A stretch of 5,881 bases of DNA from an uncultured Clostridia bacterium (GCA_947629995.1 CANRFX010000066.1:1-5881); one strand, 5' to 3'; positions 1 to 5,632 are shown, numbered from the stretch's first letter. Made by a program: numbers and translations. Notes: generated by a model from the letters alone, not told the origin.

Positions 1-84
1 TCTCATTTCCTATATTTTATAGTATAGTATATTTTTACTTACCTGTCTAGCGAACAAAGTAAATTTTTTTAATTTTTCCATATA
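1..84. repeat. Direct repeat copy A (promoter-bearing)
   Basis: This 84-bp segment matches 475-558 with only four mismatches by eye (positions 14, 23, 43 and 78 of this copy). It carries a minus-strand promoter. The copy at 475-558 drives the small hydrophobic toxin-like gene, so this copy probably drives a similar gene to the left, outside the window. Two of the four differences (14 and 23) are paired bases of an inverted repeat and change together, A-T here and G-C in the other copy. Confidence 0.9.
21..49 (-). promoter_or_regulatory. Predicted sigma-A promoter in repeat copy A
   Basis: On the minus strand there is TAGACA (44-49) as -35, a 17-nt spacer and TATACT (21-26) as -10. Transcription would start near position 14 and leave the window to the left. 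The downstream gene is not visible. Confidence 0.6.
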
Positions 85-186
85 AGTTTTTGATTGATTA
101 CTTTGAATACTGATTTTTCACTTATAGTTTATTGGTCTAATTTTAAGAAATTTTTCGAAAAATCTCAATGTTGCAATAAATACCAT
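85..186. other. Intergenic spacer without recognised gene
   Basis: No credible coding sequence is seen. The only structure is a perfect 14-bp palindrome, ATTTTTCGAAAAAT, at 150-163, upstream of the small-RNA promoter. It could be a weak hairpin or a protein site, but nothing further supports this. Confidence 0.4.
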
Positions 187-215
187 TTGACAAAATTAAA
201 TAATCTGTGTATAAT
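187..215 (+). promoter_or_regulatory. Consensus sigma-A promoter of the antitoxin-like small RNA
   Basis: A full-consensus promoter: TTGACA (187-192), 17-nt spacer, TATAAT (210-215). A perfect match to both boxes at optimal spacing implies strong constitutive transcription, as expected for an antisense antitoxin RNA that must be in excess. Start is predicted near 222. Confidence 0.85.
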
Positions 216-221
216 AAATAT

Positions 222-307
222 AGGAAATGGAGAAACCACAAACGTGGTTTGCCGAATTATCGTTTTGACACATCTAACTCGGGAAATTTACAGATGTGTC
301 TTTTTTT
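222..307 (+). ncRNA. Predicted small RNA, probable type I antitoxin
   Basis: This RNA of about 86 nt is bounded by a perfect promoter and an intrinsic terminator and has no open frame with a ribosome binding site. It contains a hairpin (AAACCAC 233-239 with GTGGTTT 244-250) and a terminator stem. It converges on the hydrophobic peptide gene at 311-433. The toxin transcript would run into this region and be complementary to the RNA's 3' part, or to all of it. This is the geometry of known Firmicutes type I pairs such as txpA/RatA and bsrG/SR4. The role is inferred from arrangement; I do not recognise the RNA as a described family. Confidence 0.65.
267..307 (+). terminator. Rho-independent terminator of the small RNA
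   Basis: A perfect 9-bp stem, GACACATCT (267-275) with AGATGTGTC (292-300), is followed by seven T residues (301-307). The minus strand has no T run after the stem, so it should stop only plus-strand transcription. Toxin mRNA may therefore read through and be antisense to the whole small RNA. Confidence 0.85.
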
Positions 308-310
308 GGT

Positions 311-433
311 TTATTTGCTTTTGCTTAAAATTATAGTTAATACTATAATTAGGGCAAAGGCAATGATAGTTACTCCTACAAGTGCATAAAATAATATGTA
401 TATGATGACTAATAAATTCAATGTTTCTATCAT
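311..433 (-). CDS. Small hydrophobic peptide, probable type I toxin
   Basis: This 40-residue peptide begins MIETLNLLVIIYILF, has an almost uninterrupted hydrophobic stretch through about residue 35 and ends in a short basic tail (SKSK). It is thus a single-span membrane peptide. A strong Shine-Dalgarno, GGAGG (442-446), lies 8 nt before the ATG. A dedicated promoter lies upstream at 495-523 and a convergent small RNA faces its 3' end. Size, composition and layout match the type I toxin class (TxpA/BsrG/Fst-like membrane peptides), which damage the membrane when not repressed by their antisense RNA. I cannot assign a named family by sequence, so the toxin role is inferred. A small membrane peptide of other function is the alternative. 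Confidence 0.7.
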   Translation of the reverse strand: MIETLNLLVIIYILFYALVGVTIIAFALIIVLTIILSKSK

Positions 434-441
434 ACGCCTCA

Positions 442-456
442 CCTCCTTGTTGGAGG
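442..456 (-). promoter_or_regulatory. Hairpin sequestering the toxin ribosome binding site
   Basis: In the toxin leader CCTCC (452-456) can pair with the Shine-Dalgarno GGAGG (442-446) across a 5-nt loop. An alternative pairing of GCCTC with GAGGC is also possible. Hiding of the ribosome site in the primary transcript is typical of type I toxin mRNAs, where translation is delayed or structure-controlled. Confidence 0.6.
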
Positions 457-474
457 CAAACCACATCTGCTTAT

Positions 475-558
475 TCTCATTTCCTATGTTTTATAGCATA
501 GTATATTTTTACTTACTTGTCTAGCGAACAAAGTAAATTTTTTTAATTTTTTCATATA
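475..558. repeat. Direct repeat copy B (promoter-bearing)
   Basis: Second copy of the 84-bp repeat at 1-84, four mismatches. It lies immediately downstream of spo0A and supplies the promoter and 5' leader start of the toxin-like gene. The pair suggests a tandem duplication of a toxin-antitoxin unit about 474 bp long. Confidence 0.9.
495..523 (-). promoter_or_regulatory. Predicted promoter of the toxin-like gene
   Basis: Minus-strand TAGACA (518-523), 17-nt spacer, TATGCT (495-500). Start is predicted near 487, giving a leader of roughly 54 nt. The -10 differs from copy A (TATACT). The box overlaps the inverted repeat CTATG-N8-CATAG (484-501), which could be an operator or a 5' structure. Confidence 0.6.
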
Positions 559-579
559 GTTTATGCCTATGCGCATTAT

Positions 580-1400
580 TTATGCTGATTTTAATTCTAA
601 ACGTAGTTTATCTGCAATCATTGCAATAAATTCACTGTTTGTTGGCTTTCCTTTGGCAGCTGAAATTGTGTAACCAAATATGTTTTCAACAACTTCTGCC
701 TGTCCGTCTTCCGCCAAGCAACTTCAATAGCATGACGAATTGCACGTTCTACTCTACTTGGTGTTGTACTGTATTTAAATGCAATTTTAGGATATAAGCT
801 TTTAGTAATTTGATTAATAACATCAATGTCATTTACAACCATCATAATGGCTTCTCTTAAATATTGATAACCTTTAATATGAGCAGGTACACCAACTTCA
901 TGAATAATGTTTGTTACTAATGCTTCTAAATTATCCTCCTTTTTTGCTTCGTTTTCTGAGAGTTCTATGTATTTTTGTCTAGGCTCTTTGCTAATAAAAT
1001 TTGACATTGTTTGATTTGGCTTAAAGAATTTAATTTCTCTAATCCTTTTAATTAAAACCTCAATATCAAAAGGTTTTACTACATAATAATCTGCTCCTGC
1101 TACAATTGCTTTTTGTGTTATTTTGTCTTGTCCTACTGCTGATAACATGATGCAAATTGGTCTATTTTCTGCTTTTATATTATTTATTTTTTCTAATACT
1201 CCTAATCCATCTAAATGTGGCATTATTACATCTAATAATACAACATCTGGCAATGTGTTTGATATCATATCGACTGCTTCATTTCCATCTTTTGCTACAG
1301 CAATTACCTCCATGTCTTCTTGATGATTAATATAAGAAAGTAGTGTATTACTAAAATCTTGATTATCATCAGCAATTAAAATACTAAGTTTTTCTTTCAT
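580..1400 (-). CDS. spo0A: Stage 0 sporulation protein A (two in-frame CGG +1 shift sites)
   Basis: Spo0A is the response regulator that commits the cell to sporulation. Residues 1-125 are a receiver domain with acidic pocket D11/D12, phospho-acceptor D57 (VVLLDV), S87 and K109 (VVKPFD). The C-terminal DNA-binding domain shows HEVGVPAHIKGY and RVERAIRHAIEVAW. Read plainly, the frame leaves the family after W229 and ends at 618. Skipping the C of two in-frame CGG codons (713 and 706) gives VAWGRGQ, then IFGYTIS and KPTNSEFIAMIADKLRLE, the conserved Spo0A end, stopping at 580. The result is 272 residues, normal for the family. The ATG has AGGAGGG upstream and its own promoter. Family identity is certain; how the frame is kept is the open question. 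Confidence 0.95.
703..706 (-). other. In-frame CGGA, +1 shift site 2 in spo0A
   Basis: After the first skip the next codons are GGA-AGA-CGG-A. CGG is again in frame, and skipping its C (706) gives G230-R231-G232-Q233, matching the family W-x-R-G motif. A single inserted base at the first site would also restore the end of the protein but gives WAEDGQ, which loses the R-G pair. Confidence 0.85.
710..713 (-). other. In-frame CGGA, +1 shift site 1 in spo0A
   Basis: Reads TGG-CGG-A. Skipping C (position 713) gives TGG-GGA, W229-G230. It restores the Spo0A frame only together with the second site 7 bases on. Spo0A proteins usually have a small residue here followed by R-G, which is what the two skips produce. 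Confidence 0.85.
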
Positions 1401-1439
1401 TTTTCCCTCCTAATTAATTGTAAAATTTTTACATTTCTA

Positions 1440-1468
1440 ATTATATTAGTTTATTCGGGAAAAAGCAA
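1440..1468 (-). promoter_or_regulatory. Predicted promoter of spo0A
   Basis: Minus-strand TTGCTT (1463-1468), 17-nt spacer, TATAAT (1440-1445), then a leader of about 30 nt with the AGGAGGG ribosome site. It suggests that spo0A is transcribed independently of the upstream operon. I see no clear 0A box (TGTCGAA) in this gap. Confidence 0.65.
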
Positions 1469-1475
1469 TGTTTTT

Positions 1476-1490
1476 TGGAAATATTTTCCA
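1476..1490. repeat. Small inverted repeat upstream of the spo0A promoter
   Basis: TGGAAA (1476-1481), TAT, TTTCCA (1485-1490): a perfect 6-bp dyad with 3-nt loop, 24 bp beyond the yigZ stop and 8 bp upstream of the spo0A -35 box. There is no T run on the minus strand, so it is a poor terminator for yigZ. An operator is possible. Confidence 0.4.
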
Positions 1491-1513
1491 GAAATTTTAT
1501 GAAAGCAGCATTT

Positions 1514-2144
1514 TCATATACTTTTCGTTATATATTTTTTACTTATTTCTTTTATATCTTTTAAAATGATTGTTTTTGTTTCAAAATCTTTGTTTAATTT
1601 TTGTTTTTTTTCTTCTTCTAATTCTGTTTTACATACAATTAATTCTCCATATTCTACATCTGTTATCAAAATAGAATTTTTTTTGCAATAATATTGAAAA
1701 TTACTATATTCGTTATATTCTAATTGTACTAACATTTCAATTCCTTGGCGCTTTTGCACTTTTTGGCTATTGTTTAGAGCTTTCTGTAGTGCTTCTGTAT
1801 AACTTCTAACTAATCCGCCTGTTCCAAGTAAAATTCCACCAAAATATCTTGTTACAATAATTAGTACATTTACAAGATTATTTTTTTGTAAAACATTTAA
1901 CATAGGTACACCTGCTGTTCCGTGAAGGTTCTCCATCATCATTGGATTTTTCTATAATTAGATTATCTTTAATTACTCTATAGGCTGTACAATTATGCCT
2001 TGCATCATGATATATTTTTTTTATTTCTTTTATTTTTTCTTCTGCTTCTGCTTGGGTTTCTATAGGAAATAGATGAGCAATAAATTTTGACTTTTTTTCT
2101 GTAATTTCTGTTTCAATTTTTTCTTTAATTGTTGTAAATTCCAA
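1514..2144 (-). CDS. yigZ: YigZ/IMPACT family protein (one CGG +1 shift site)
   Basis: This is a member of the YigZ (YvyE)/IMPACT N-terminal family, conserved proteins linked to translation or stress responses with no settled enzyme activity in bacteria. Visible landmarks are KSKFIAHLFPI near the N-terminus, DARHNCTAYRV, DDGEPSGTAGVPML and VTRYFGGILLGTGGLVRSY. The start is TTG (2142-2144) because an in-frame TAA directly precedes it; GAGGT lies 8 nt upstream. The conventional frame breaks in the signature motif: DDGEPS is followed by CGG and then nonsense ending at 1878. Skipping C at 1922 gives S74-G75-T76-A77-G78 and continues to 1514, 209 residues, the usual length. It is the last gene of the putative operon, 32 bp after the flavoprotein. 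Confidence 0.92.
1919..1922 (-). other. In-frame CGGA, +1 shift site in yigZ
   Basis: Reads TCA-CGG-A. Skipping C (1922) gives TCA-GGA-ACA, the S-G-T of the highly conserved DDGEPSGTAG signature. The glycine restored is one of the most conserved residues of the family. Confidence 0.92.
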
Positions 2145-2176
2145 TTATATCTACCTCACAATAATATAAAAATTTA

Positions 2177-3444
2177 TTAATCTTCTTGTAAAATTCCTGC
2201 AGTATATCCAGTAGAGTAAGCTATTTGTAGATTAAATCCTCCTGTATATGCATCTACATCAATTATTTCTCCTGCAAAATATAAACCTTTTACTTTTTTA
2301 GACTGCATTGTTTTAGGACTTATTTCTTTAATACAAATTCCTCCACTTGTGATAATAGCTTCTTCAATTGGACGAAATCCTTTTATTTCTAATTGAAAAT
2401 TTTTTAATAGTTGAACTAATTTTTTTCTTTCTTGTTTTGTGATCTCATTTACTTTTTTATTTTCATAAATTCCACTTTTTTCTATAATAACTGGTATCAT
2501 TGTTTGTGGTAACAATTTATTTAAACTATTTTTAAATTGTTTATTTTTAAATTCTTCAAAATCTCTTATTAATCTTTCGTCTAACTTCTCTTCAGATAAT
2601 GCTGGTTTTAAATCTATATTTAATATTATACTTTTTGTTTTTAGTTTTTCTTCTATATTTTTATAACGAACTAAATGTGCTGAACCACTTAAAATTATTG
2701 GACCAGAAACACCAAAATGTGTAAATAGCATTTCACCAAAATCTTCATATATAATTTTGCCGTGTTTTTGTATCTAAAAATTTTATAGCTACATTTTTTA
2801 AACTTAAACCTTGTAAGGCTTTACTTATACTTTTTGAATAAATCTCCATAGGTACTAAAGATGGTTTTAGTTCTTTTACAGTATGCCCTAATTGTTCTAC
2901 CATTTTATAGCCATCACCTGTAGATCCTGTTAATGGGTAGCTCTTTCCTCCTGTTGCTAAAATTATTTTATCTGCTTGTATTATGCCTTTATTAGTTTCT
3001 ACTGCTACTACTTGAGTTTTGTCATTTTCTTGTTTTGTTAATATTTTTTTTGCTTGTGTTTCATATCTTATTTCTACTTTTAATTCTTTTAATTTTTTTA
3101 TAAAACAATTTAATACATCTTGTGATTTGTCTGTTTTAGGAAAAATTCTATTCCCTCTTTCTTCTTTTACTTCTAATCCTTGTTTATTTAAAAAATGTAT
3201 TATATCTTTGTTTGTAAAATTTTGATAACAACTATATAAAAATTTTCCATTTCCTGGTGTGTTTTTAATAAACTCCTCTATACCTAAAGAAGATGTAATA
3301 TTACATCTTCCTTTTCCTGTTATTAATAATTTTTTACCAAGTGACTTCATTTTTTCTAGTAAAATTACCTCATGTCCATGCATACTTGCTGAAATTGCTG
3401 CCATCATTCCGACTTGGCCCTCCACCAATTACAACTATTTTCAT
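2177..3444 (-). CDS. YhiN/HI0933 family NAD(P)/FAD-dependent oxidoreductase (two CGG +1 shift sites)
   Basis: A flavoprotein of the HI0933/YhiN group; its substrate is not established. The start is the ATG at 3442-3444, giving MKIVVIGGGPSG, the Rossmann FAD-binding GxGxxG. Further landmarks are GKKLLITGKGRCN, LATGGKSYP, the GDGY loop, FGEMLFTHFGVSGP, and the C-terminal TSGGI, LYFAGEIIDVDAYTGGFNLQ and YSTGYTAG. The plain frame breaks twice. After S11 a CGG precedes the third glycine of GxGxxG. After T227 a CGG precedes the K-I-I-Y-E segment. Skipping C at 3411 and at 2762 joins all parts into one 421-residue protein of normal length. Without the first skip the product stops after about 24 residues. 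The ATG abuts or overlaps the end of the upstream gene, so translation is probably coupled. Confidence 0.93.
2759..2762 (-). other. In-frame CGGC, +1 shift site 2 in the flavoprotein gene
   Basis: Reads ACA-CGG-C. Skipping C (2762) gives ACA-GGC-AAA (T227-G228-K229), followed by IIYEDFGEMLFTHFG, the conserved continuation. It is the only site followed by C rather than A, so the signal is CGG itself, not CGGA. Confidence 0.9.
3408..3411 (-). other. In-frame CGGA, +1 shift site 1 in the flavoprotein gene
   Basis: Reads AGT-CGG-A. Skipping C (3411) gives AGT-GGA-ATG: S11-G12-M13. G12 is the third glycine of the GxGxxG dinucleotide-binding motif (G7, G9, G12), so the repaired residue is functionally required. 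Confidence 0.93.
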
Positions 3445-4342
3445 TTATTTATTCTCTTTCTTTTTTCCGATTAGATTTTTTGTTTGTACCTTTTTTGGTT
3501 GTTGATTTCGTAGAACTCTTTTTGGTTGTTGATTTTTTTGTTGTTGATTTATTTGTTGTTTTTTTAGTATCTTTTTTTGTTGTTGATTTTGTAGAATTTT
3601 TCTTTGTTGCTGTTTCTTTTTTTGGTTTTTCTTCTTGTTTTTCTTCTAGCTTTTCTTCTTCTAAAGATTTTTCTTTTTCATCATCATTAATAAAGAAATC
3701 TCCATTTAAATATCCTATATCATTTGCTTGTGCTTCTTTAATATAATTATCTAATTCATCAGTAATGTTTGTTTCTTTATTTTCTTCTAAATTGTCATCT
3801 TCATTAATTAAATCTTCATCTTCTAAACTTAAATCATCATCTTCGTCGTCTAATAAATCTTCATCATCTAAATTTAAATCTTCTTCGTCATCTAATAAAT
3901 CTTCATCATCTAAATTTAAATCATCGTCTTCGTCGTCTAATAAGTCTTCATCTTCTAAGCTTAAATCATCTTCTTCATCTAATAAGTCTTCATCTTCTAA
4001 ACTTAAATCATCGTCTTCGTCGTCTAATAAGTCTTCATCTTCTAAGCTTAAATCATCTTCTTCGTCGTCTAATAAGTCTTCATCTTCTAAACTTAGATCA
4101 TCTTCTTCGTTTTTTTCTTCTGCTGTTTGGTTATCTTCACTATATGCACTATTTAAAATATCAACATATTCATCTTTCTTATTTTTCTTTGCTTTGTTTT
4201 TTATTTGCTTTTTTGCATCTTTTTCCGCTTGTTTTCTTTCTTTTTCTTGTCTTCTATTTTCCCTCCTTTGTCCACTTCCTCCTACAATTAATATTGCAAT
4301 TATTAGCAATATTAAAACTGATAAAATACTAACTACTATCAT
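3445..4342 (-). CDS. Membrane-anchored protein with acidic repeats and Lys-rich tail
   Basis: I do not recognise a family. Residues 2-20 are a hydrophobic N-terminal membrane segment. About 24-57 is strongly basic. Residues 81-183 hold seven 14-15-residue acidic repeats with core DLSLEDEDLLDDE. About 222-240 is Glu/Lys-rich, and 241 to the end is a Lys/Thr/Ser tail of KKSTTKK type. The protein is thus a membrane-tethered polyampholyte with a long negative block and a positive tail, probably disordered. ATG at 4340-4342 follows GGGAG, 21 bp after the lyase stop. Codon 292 is CGG followed by A. Read as arginine, the gene stops at 3449 (297 residues); with a +1 skip it ends SNGKKKENK and stops at 3445 (298 residues), directly abutting the next ATG. 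No function is assigned. Confidence 0.8.
3466..3469 (-). other. In-frame CGGA near the end of the acidic-repeat gene (ambiguous shift site)
   Basis: Reads AAT-CGG-A at codon 292. Both readings reach a nearby stop (3449 unshifted, 3445 shifted), and the tail is low-complexity, so homology cannot decide. The shifted reading makes the stop TAA touch the next gene's ATG exactly. Confidence 0.45.
3794..4102 (-). repeat. Tandem repeat array, seven units of 42-45 bp
   Basis: Seven near-identical units encode the acidic repeat of the preceding gene (core DLSLEDEDLLDD). The fifth and sixth units are variants with LNLDDED and the last is degenerate (LINED). All length changes are multiples of three, so the frame is kept. 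High similarity between units suggests recent expansion and possible length variation between strains. Confidence 0.92.
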
Positions 4343-4363
4343 TTTTTCTCTCCCTTCTTTTTT

Positions 4364-5600
4364 TTACATTTGTATATATTTAATTGCTTTTAATATACCC
4401 AATTTTCCGTATTCATATGTAAGTCCACCTTGTAAATATGCAATATATGGATTTCTTAATGGTCCATCACAACTAAGTTCTATTGTTGAGCCTTGTGTAA
4501 ATGTACCTGCTGCCATTATTACTTTATCGTCATATCCGCCCATTTTGTCTGGATAAGGAATAACGTCTGAATCAATTGGTGAACCATTTTGTATCCCTTG
4601 ACAAAATTTAACTAATTTTTCTTCTTCGCCTAAATGAATTGTTTGTACAATATCTGCTCTTTTTTCATTAAATTTTGGCTCTACTTTATATCCTAATTTT
4701 TCTAATATTCTGCTTGCAAAAATTGCAGTCTTTACACTACTTGCTACAACACTTGGTGCAAAAAATAATCCTTTTATAAATAATGTGTTTTGATTTAAAG
4801 ATGGTCCTATTTCTTTTCCTATTCCTGGTGATGTTAATCTTTCAGAACATAGTTCTATTAAATCTTTTCTTCCTACAATATAAGCTCCTGATGTTGCAAT
4901 CCCTGCTCCTAAATTTTTCATTAAAGATCCGAACTGCTATATCTGCCCCTACTTCAATTGGTTCTTTTTCTTGGACAAATTCTCCATAACAGTTGTCTAC
5001 CATAATTATTACTTCTTTATTTACTTGCCTAATTGCTTTTATTACTTCTTCTATTTCTTCTATTGTAAGGCTTTTTCTTGTAGAGTATCCTCTTGATCTT
5101 TGTATTTCTACAAGTTTTATATCTTTTTTTGATAATCTTTCTTGTATTTTTGAAAAGTTAAATTTGTTTTCTACTAAATCAATTTGTTCATAGTGAATTC
5201 CAAATGTTTTTAAGGAGCTTTTACTTTCTTCTTTTCCAATTCCAATTACTGTTTGGAGTGTATCATAAGGCTCACCTGTTATGCTAAGCATTATATCATT
5301 TGGACGAAGAATAGCAGATAATGTTATTGCTAATGCATGGGTTCCAGATATAAGTTGTGCTCTTACTAAACTATCTTCTGCTTTGAATATATTACTATAT
5401 ATTTCTTCTATTTTGTTTCTACCTGGCTCATCAATTCCATATCCTGTTGAAGAATTTAAATGCGCTTCTTGTAATTTGCATTCTTGAAATGCTTTTAATA
5501 CTTTTTCGCTATTTTTTTCACATATTTTATCTACTTCAGCTAATATAGGCTTTATTTCTTGTTCTACTTCGTCTGCTAGTTTTTCTATATTTTTTTCCAT
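4364..5600 (-). CDS. Methionine gamma-lyase/aluminium-resistance family PLP protein (one CGG +1 shift site)
   Basis: This fold-type I PLP protein belongs to the family annotated as methionine gamma-lyase or aluminium resistance protein (B. subtilis YnbB-like). In vivo substrate is unsure. Landmarks in order: STGYGIDEPGR, ISGTHALA, GEPYDTL, RSRGYSTRKSL, MVDNCYGEFVQEKEP with the PLP-ring aspartate, GSLMKNLGAGI with probable Schiff-base K228, TSGAYIVGRKDL, and MAAGTFTQGSTIELSCDGP. ATG at 5598-5600 follows AGAGG. The plain frame breaks after V223 at CGG and ends at 4842, before the PLP lysine. Skipping C at 4931 joins the halves into 411 residues, a normal length. It is the first gene of the putative operon and has its own promoter. 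Confidence 0.93.
4928..4931 (-). other. In-frame CGGA, +1 shift site in the lyase gene
   Basis: Reads GTT-CGG-A. Skipping C (4931) gives GTT-GGA-TCT: V223-G224-S225, then LMKN. The family has a conserved G-S-L-x-K-N here, and the lysine four residues after the site is the likely PLP-binding residue, so an active enzyme requires the shift. Confidence 0.92.
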
Positions 5601-5632
5601 TAATCTTACCTCTTTTTCTTGCTTGCAACATT

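Noticed and set aside
222..307. Riboswitch or leader RNA for a downstream plus-strand gene
   Set aside because: No plus-strand gene follows the terminator; downstream DNA is the toxin-like gene on the opposite strand.
94..389. Plus-strand frames at 94-336 and 207-389
   Set aside because: No ribosome binding sites; they run through the small RNA, its terminator and the antisense of the toxin gene, and the proteins look random.
710..716. A single missing G in spo0A (GG for GGG), restoring the frame as WAEDGQ
   Set aside because: It restores the tail but loses the conserved R-G pair; two skipped Cs give WGRGQ, which fits the family and the rule in the other genes.
3794..4102. CRISPR array
   Set aside because: The periodic 42-45 bp units have no unique spacers and keep an open frame; this is a coding tandem repeat.
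3414..4556. Long plus-strand frames rich in Ser/Lys/Phe opposite the acidic-repeat and neighbouring genes
   Set aside because: Antisense shadows of the GA-rich repeats and of the Lys-rich tail; no start signals, and the minus-strand reading has a membrane segment, ribosome site and operon context.
703..4931. Sequencing or assembly indels as the cause of the broken genes
   Set aside because: Random indels would fall in long A/T runs, which are abundant here, and would vary in type. All six provable breaks are an extra C before GGN at an in-frame CGG, and none is in a homopolymer run. Read data would still be the final test.
703..4931. Simple reassignment of CGG to another amino acid
   Set aside because: Reassignment keeps the frame. 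Here the frame must move by one base at each CGG for the downstream sequence to match the family.
580..5600. Pseudogene decay of spo0A, yigZ, the flavoprotein and the lyase
   Set aside because: No stop codons, deletions or eroded motifs appear apart from the uniform CGG sites; conserved residues are intact on both sides of each break.
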